The notes under the pieces were generated by a model, which was not told the DNA's origin, searched no databases, and was given only the letters and a program-made list of their open reading frames with translations. The position numbers were made by a program, and so were the translations under genes. DNA of 14,772 bases, taken from positions 1-14,772 of the forward strand of contig WOGZ01000564.1 of the NCBI GenBank assembly GCA_009733775.1. Reading direction: 5' to 3'. Positions 9,331-14,772 of the stretch are shown here, in pieces. Position 1 is the stretch's first letter. Each line of letters opens with the position of its first letter. Source of the DNA: Alectoria sarmentosa (Eukaryota > Ascomycota > Lecanoromycetes > Lecanorales > Parmeliaceae).

Positions 9331-10900
9331 ATATTTATATTAATAATTTTTGACACGAAATAATTTTATTCGAACGTGAATTTTTACAATCAACATTTTT
9401 TTTAGTATCGTTTATTGCGATAATTTAAAAGACATAAATTCAAAATTTATTTTATTGTCGTCAAAATAAAATGTAAAATCGTTTATTATATCTTTAAAAC
9501 ATCGTTAATAAATAAATTGTAAACTTTTTATTTATAATTTTATATTAAATTTAATTTTTTTATAAACGTCACACATTTCGCGCTTCAATTTATTTAATTC
9601 GATATAAAAATTAATAATGAATTTTTAATCCTTTTTAAAGCATATTAAATTTTTTTTTTTTTTTCGAATATAAAATTAAAGTTTTTATAACGAAATATTA
9701 TTATTAATGAAAATAAATAATTATAAAACACGTTTAAATTTCGATTATTTTATTTAATAACAATTTTTGCATCGCGCTTATTTTTTATTATTGCAAATAT
9801 AATTCTTACGTATAATAATATATTTTTCGTTAACACATTTTCGTTATTAATTTAAACAAACGTCGTAAATGAGATATAAACAAAAAGTTATGCGATTTAA
9901 AAATTTCGAAACATTATATTCGTCGCAGAGATATTATTTTTATTCAAAAATTAATGTGAACGTTAAAGATCTTAAAGAAGTCATTTTACATTGTTTTGTT
10001 TTTTTCATTTCTCGTTTATAACGATTTTTTTCATTTTATAATCGAAACAATTAACGTTTTTTAATAATCGTTTCCGCAATTATACGTTTTGCATTTTTCA
10101 TTTATTTTACGATTTTTCGTTTTGATTACTACTGTTTTATAATTTCAAAATTATCGTTTTTTTTTTCGCTTATAATCATTTTTCGTAAAGACAATAAAAG
10201 AATTAAAAGACTTAGTAAAAAAAATATTAAGATTTATTTCATCAAATGATCTTCGCTTTAAAAGTGAATATAAAATAATCGACGTATAAAATAACGACGT
10301 AAAAGAGTCATTAAAGCGATATTCTTAAAATCATTTAATTAAACGTGATTTAACTTAATTAATAATGATATCAAAAGAAATTTCGAAAACGATCTAATCA
10401 AAAAAGATCATATTAAAATTATATTTATAATATTAAAGAATTTATAATTATAAATGCTTAATAGAAACAATCGAGGCGAAATTTATTCGAATTGTCTTAA
10501 TAAAGCACGAAAAATGTTATTTTGTTTTATACATTTGATATAAAATTCAAATTATTATATTAAATTCGTTTAAAATAACATTATTTGAAAACGTATAATA
10601 AATTTTATAATTTTATATATTTATTTCTTTATTGTATTATATATAAAACGAAAAAAATAAAAAATAAAAAAATATAAAAAATTAATGTTCGAAATTCAAT
10701 TTTATGATAAAATCTTTTTAAAACGTATCCGCGTTTAAATCGAAAATAAAGAAATAAGATATGTTTTAACTCAAAAATCGTGAAATTTAAAGATTTGATT
10801 GATAAAACCTTGTTTTAAGCACATAAATCTTTTTTTTACATAATTTTTGATTATAAAAAAAGCAAGCTTTTCAATTAAATCTTTAACATTTATTTTTAGG
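9331..10900 (-). other. AT-rich stretch with unassigned coding-like remnants
   Basis: No family motif was recognised. The minus strand nevertheless has long runs in which the only interruptions are RIP-type stops, for example near 9960-9780 and 9500-9350 (KKNVDCKNSRSNKIIS). These may be the N-terminal extension of the Helitron protein or a second protein of the same element. I could not choose between these and chance. The 10200-10900 part shows nothing definable. Confidence 0.35.
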
Positions 10901-10910
10901 CAGTCACTTA

Positions 10911-10967
10911 GCGTATACTCCCTCTTTATTAAGCGTATACCCTCATAATTATTCGACGTATACCCTC
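10911..10967. repeat. Three copies of a GTATACCCTC-type motif
   Basis: GCGTATACTCCCTC (10911), GCGTATACCCTC (10933) and ACGTATACCCTC (10956) are spaced about 22-23 bases apart in direct orientation. CCCTC is conspicuous here because non-CpG cytosine is rare around it. The site lies between the Helitron remnant and the C-terminal end of the MULE remnant, where an element terminus would be expected. I did not find a matching inverted copy on the far side of either element. Confidence 0.65.
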
Positions 10968-11512
10968 TTAAATCGAGTTAATCGATATTAAGACGTTAAT
11001 TAGATAAAGTAAATCTCGCGCGAAGATAATCGCGGGGATTTTTAATAATAATAATGCAATAATAGAGTAAGTTTTCTCAAACCTTTTTTTATAAAATAAC
11101 GACATTAAACGATTTCAAATCGTCGAATAATGAGATCTTTTAATCATTTTTTTATAATTATATTTGATTGATTAATAAGCTTTTTTGATTATTATTAAAA
11201 ATACGTTTATTATACTCAAATGTGCATTATTTATTAATTACTCAATAATTTACAATTGAAAAAAATTGAATATAATCTCGTTATTTTTTATATATATCGA
11301 TATAATCGTAAATTTTTTATTTTTATCTCGTCGTCGTGATGATTATTGCATAACTCGTGCATTTTTTCGTATAATATCTCGTGTAATATTTCGTATAACA
11401 TTTTCTCTTTTTATAATAATAGTTTTATAATCTTAAAAAACTCATCAGCAATAATTATATTCTTTTAATTAATTATTTAATTAACGATAATCGTTATTTT
11501 TTATCGTCGCTA

Positions 11513-12640
11513 TCATAATATATATTCAAATTTAAATAATTCGCGTTCAATAGAATTTTTAAAGATTTGCACACGAGTACGCTTTTTGTTCTTCGCTTTT
11601 GAAAATCGATTTAAAGATTTAACAATAACGGGTTTATTAACACGTAAAAGCTTAATTGCATTATTATACTAAATAACGATATTAATGTTATTATTTTTAT
11701 TAAATCGTTAATGAAAATAAATATTTTTAAGCTTTAACACCTCAGTTATCTCTTGCATTCGCTATTTCATAATGTGCGCATATAACAATTTTATAATAAT
11801 AATAAAGATTTTGATATACGATTGTATATCGTGATTAATAATTTTTAAATATTAAAATAACATTTATTTAAAAATAAACGACGAGATTTTGATGTAAAGG
11901 TTTCGAAAAATAATCTTTTTGAAATTTTTAAAAAAACGCATTTTAATCTCATTAAGCTTAATCTTATACGCATAACGTTTATTTATAAATATTTTGTTAA
12001 TAACCTTATTCAAAAATTTTAAATTATTAATAAATAATTCACTTAGCTTATTTTTCAATTTTTTATTATTTAATTCCCCTCGCGAAATCGCGCGATTATT
12101 GAAATGTAAATTTTGATTAATTTAAAAAATCACGAATTTCTTTTTTCGAATAATCAAGTGATCGACGATGTAATTAATTATAAATGAATATTTGTTTGAG
12201 TAATTCGTTTATAAAACATTTCATTCGTGATCGAATTTTTTCTCGATTTTTGCGTACATAATACGATTAAAATTCTTTTTGAAAGTATTAAATTTTTTTT
12301 GATCATCAAAATACTTATTGCAATTTGTAATGATGTTATTTTTTATATGTCAAATACAAAGCATATGCGCTGCGTTTAAGAAGATAATAACATATACATT
12401 AATTAATGCTCTTTAAGCGTTCGTTAATAACACTTTTAAATAAAGAATATTGAGTTCATTATATAACGCTTTAAGTTGTTTCATAATTCACACGTAATTT
12501 AAAATATATTTCGATTTCATAAAGATAAAGTTCACATAAAAGAAATTGTTTAAAATCGTAATTTCGATAATACAAAGAGAGAAAGTTTATATTTATGTAA
12601 AACGTATTATTTACGTCGCTAAGTAAACGTAAGTAAATAA
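11513..12640 (-). pseudogene. RIP-destroyed MULE (Mutator-like) transposase
   Basis: Minus-strand reading, through stops, gives a MULE transposase. A NNTFYIN segment near 12620-12596 fits the first catalytic DGT(F/Y)xTN site, with Asp and Gly codons read as Asn, as G-to-A change predicts. IEITILNNFFYVNFIFM (about 12568-12520) fits the IVGVTSLN region. LLTNA then stop then RALIN (near 12430) fits the second catalytic TD site, again Asp to Asn. AAHMLCI-stop-HIKNNI follows (about 12376-12330), with TGA at 12350-12352 where the family has Trp. Next are FDHE-stop-N and LHFNNRAISRGE (about 12109-12074), matching the HFGNxATSRxE motif, then KNKKRTRVQIF and ERELFKFEYIL (to about 11515), a typical MULE C-terminus. 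From about 12570 down to 11513 one frame holds throughout. A one-base shift separates the first catalytic motif. The residues from 12058 to 11864 form an open stretch only by chance. Confidence 0.88.
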
Positions 12641-12896
12641 ATATATATAAAAAATATAATATTATTATTGAATTTAATAATTAAATTGTGTAATAAAATT
12701 AATCTTTAAAAATTAAAAGAAAATTTCGAAATATATTAAATAAATATATATTTATCAAGCATTTTCATCAGCGAGATAATTAAGAAATTAATTTAATTAA
12801 ATTTAAATTATATAATGCTCATAAAAACTTATAAAAAATGACGTTATAATAACGCATATTTTATATAAAATATATGCGATCATTCGATTTAATAAT
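12599..12896 (-). repeat. Copy 2 of the MULE-family repeat (heavily RIP-mutated)
   Basis: This aligns ungapped with 21-318. Nearly every difference in the last 120 bases is C or G in copy 1 against T or A here. It overlaps the N-terminal side of the MULE transposase, including the NNTFY motif, so it marks part of the element. The rest of the N-terminus, if present, should continue above 12896 but I cannot read it. Confidence 0.85.
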
Positions 12897-13600
12897 TATC
12901 TCTTTTTTTAAATCTTGATTTTCAAATACTCATATTAAAAAAAAAACCTTATATGATGTTTATTAAAAAACCTTTAAATTTTATAAAAGAAATAAGAGAA
13001 AAGAGTTATCATAACGCTATTATCTTTATAACGCAACATTGTAATTCATAATAAAATAGTTTTTTAATGTTAAGCAATAATAATAATTATGTTATATTAT
13101 TATTTTTATAATATTCTTTTAAAATGTTAAATTATAAACATTTTTAATAAAGCGACGTAATCGATAAATTTTTTTTTTATTATGTGCATTCATTTCTTTA
13201 ATTTTTGATAATAATATTTCAGTTATAACGATTTCGTTTTTTTTTATATTAAAAAACAATAATAAAATTGAGAGGCGACGTGTTTTATAAATATCACAAT
13301 AATAATATACACTCGTTGACGTTGCTAAGACGCGCGTTATTATTTAATATTCGTTTATCATCGCATCGCGACGTTAAATTGTATATAAAAGTTCAATTTT
13401 TTTTTAATTTTTTTTTTTTGCAATTTCTTTTATTTTATTTATAAATATTTGATTTAATTATGCGATGATAATAACATTATAATTGATTTCGTATATAATT
13501 TTTTCATTATAACATAAATTTAAGATTATTATAAATATCGCAACTTCGTTATTTACGTTTAATAATTTTATTAACACATTTTATAAATATTTTATATAGT
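12897..13600. other. AT-rich stretch, nothing recognised
   Basis: RIP-like DNA with several poly-A and poly-T runs. The N-terminal codons of the MULE and its 5' terminus should lie here, but no motif or inverted repeat could be identified. A slightly GC-richer patch near 13310-13345 (GACGTTGCTAAGACGCGCG) stands out but has no assigned role. Confidence 0.5.
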
Positions 13601-13618
13601 AAAATAATAACATTAATA

Positions 13619-13649
13619 TTAATGATAATAGCATCATTATTATCATTAA
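13619..13649. other. Perfect 12-bp hairpin, 7-base loop
   Basis: TTAATGATAATA (13619-13630) and TATTATCATTAA (13638-13649) are perfect inverted copies around GCATCAT. In AT-rich DNA this can arise by chance, but its position next to a tandem repeat is notable. Confidence 0.5.
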
Positions 13650-13665
13650 CATTATTAATAATAAA

Positions 13666-13744
13666 TTTATTATCGCTCAATAATCGTAATTGTTAATTAT
13701 CGATTATTTTATTTTATTATCGCTTAATAATCGACATTGTTAAT
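13666..13744. repeat. Two-copy direct repeat, 47-bp period
   Basis: The 32-base segments at 13666-13697 and 13713-13744 differ at three positions. Both begin TTTATTATCGC and end TTGTTAAT. The repeat lies just after a perfect hairpin. It may be a noncoding part of an element. Confidence 0.7.
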
Positions 13745-14049
13745 AATTTATAATAATCGATTTATTATATAAAACTTATTTTTATAAAAAAGACGATTTT
13801 TATATTCGCGATAAATCTTTTTTTTGCATTAAATGTAAAACAAATAAACGTGATATCGATTATTACGTTAAAATTTCGTTTATTTATCAAAATAAAGTGT
13901 GAAAAAATTTGCGACGTGTACGATATCATAATTTGACATTTGACCTTGCTCGCGCACAAACGCACATCGATAAAAAAATTATTTAATAACGTAAATAATA
14001 AAGGCGCACGATAACGATAATTTTAATTATTTTCATTATTATTATTAAT

Positions 14050-14289
14050 TTGCAACGTGAACTCGACGCGATAAATAAATATATCGATAAATTAAAAAAT
14101 ATAAACACGCTTTTAAAACAAAAATTTACTAATTTATATAAATTCGAAAAAAAGTTGACGAAAAATAATAAATCTTTTTTAAAAAATCTGAAATCGAATG
14201 TTATTTCAGCGAATAATTTTATAAATAATAATAACGTTACGTTATCGATTTTTTTTAAAAAATTCATTTTCGATTTAATATTCGATTAA
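14050..14289 (+). pseudogene. Unassigned coding-like remnant with coiled-coil character
   Basis: The plus strand is open for 79 codons from a TTG at 14050, and reads QRELDAINKYIDKLKNIN then LLKQKF, a charged, heptad-like pattern. Unlike most of the AT-rich DNA, it has no stops over this length. It resembles the coiled-coil N-termini of some retroelement Gag-like proteins, but I see no zinc knuckle or other diagnostic motif. Most of its Lys and Asn codons could simply reflect AT bias. It is not likely to be a working gene. Confidence 0.3.
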
Positions 14290-14499
14290 AAAATTTACGA
14301 TATCGAAAAAGCGTGACAAAATTAAATAACGATTTATTTTTGCGATAACGTTAACATAAAAAATTTAAAACAATTTTTTTAATAACATCTTTAAGTATTT
14401 TTTTCAAAAATTATGTTTATAATAGTAACACATATTTTGATACGATACACCCTTATTATAACATTTTATAATTTAAATAATAAATAATAATATTATTTT

Positions 14500-14712
14500 T
14501 TAACATATATGTTTATCGTAATAAGAATTTAAAAACGCGTTTATAATAAAAATATCGTTTTTAAACATTATAATCTTCGATGAGCATTTAAGTTTTATCA
14601 CGTCGTTTTCGCTTGCTGCGCGATGATGTTTTATATAATTAATTAAACTTTTCAAAATCGAGCTTTTCATTTTGTTATTTTCGTTTATTATTCGATTACT
14701 TATTGAAAACAT
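14500..14712 (-). pseudogene. Unassigned coding-like remnant at the right edge
   Basis: The minus strand is open for 70 codons, including IKHHRAASENDVIKLKCSS, with less biased residue content than the surroundings. No family was recognised. It could be part of a transposon that continues beyond the window, or chance. Confidence 0.25.
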
Positions 14713-14772
14713 CGATCAAATCGTTAATATTTAAAATATTTTTATTTGATATTCATTAATTATATTTATCGT

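Noticed and set aside
11864..12058. Independent small minus-strand gene
   Set aside because: The frame is continuous with the MULE remnant on both sides. It is only a stop-free piece of that pseudogene.
21..12896. The two 298-bp repeats as long terminal repeats of one 12.9-kb retrotransposon
   Set aside because: Copy 2 contains MULE coding motifs and lies inside that pseudogene, the interval holds a HET gene, a MITE and a Helitron, and no target duplication is seen.
13765..13965. Minus-strand gene of 66 codons
   Set aside because: It is hydrophobic and AT-driven, with no family motif and no context.
13983..14267. Minus-strand gene of 94 codons
   Set aside because: It is antisense to the better plus-strand coiled-coil frame and rich in Phe and Leu, as expected of a shadow of Lys/Glu-rich sequence.
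3400..14772. Mitochondrial DNA or a nuclear mitochondrial insert
   Set aside because: The AT content fits, but the readable remnants are Helitron and MULE proteins, and stops fall at RIP-type positions rather than following a mitochondrial code.

Overview
This window looks like a nuclear segment of a filamentous ascomycete (Pezizomycotina). It carries a heterokaryon-incompatibility (HET) domain gene with one short intron. The gene sits on an island of ordinary base composition (about 180-3400), enclosed by very AT-rich DNA (1-180 and about 3400-14772). The AT-rich DNA carries the marks of repeat-induced point mutation (RIP): almost no open frames, a great excess of TA, stops where Trp, Gln and Arg codons are expected, and surviving cytosines found mostly in CpG.

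Layout. Positions 21-318 hold a short, partly mutated copy of a repeat whose second copy lies at 12599-12896. The HET gene follows (476-2603, + strand, 688 residues after removal of a 61-base intron). Downstream is a stretch without recognisable genes (2604-3180). Next comes a 162-bp miniature inverted-repeat element with a TA target duplication, inserted in a small tandem repeat (3181-3390). From about 3400 rightward everything is AT-rich.

The AT-rich DNA is not featureless. Translating the minus strand and tolerating stops recovers two ruined transposons. One is a Helitron-type protein (about 9330 down to 5150) with a Rep-type N-terminal domain and a full set of PIF1-like helicase motifs. 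The other is a Mutator-like (MULE) transposase (about 12640 down to 11513), with the usual motifs from the LCxWH signature to the FEY-type C-terminus. The repeat at 12599-12896 covers the N-terminal side of the MULE, so the fragment at 21-318, just upstream of the HET gene, is a second, less mutated piece of the same element family.

The remaining AT-rich stretches (3400-5150, 9330-11500, 12900-14772) hold low-complexity tracts, short tandem repeats, and degraded coding-like sequence that I cannot assign. The only gene likely to be functional is the HET gene. I found no coherent new multigene system. The points of most interest are the two readable transposon fossils, the paired repeat that records different RIP loads on two copies, the CpG-sparing pattern, and the MITE whose empty site can be read from its flanks.
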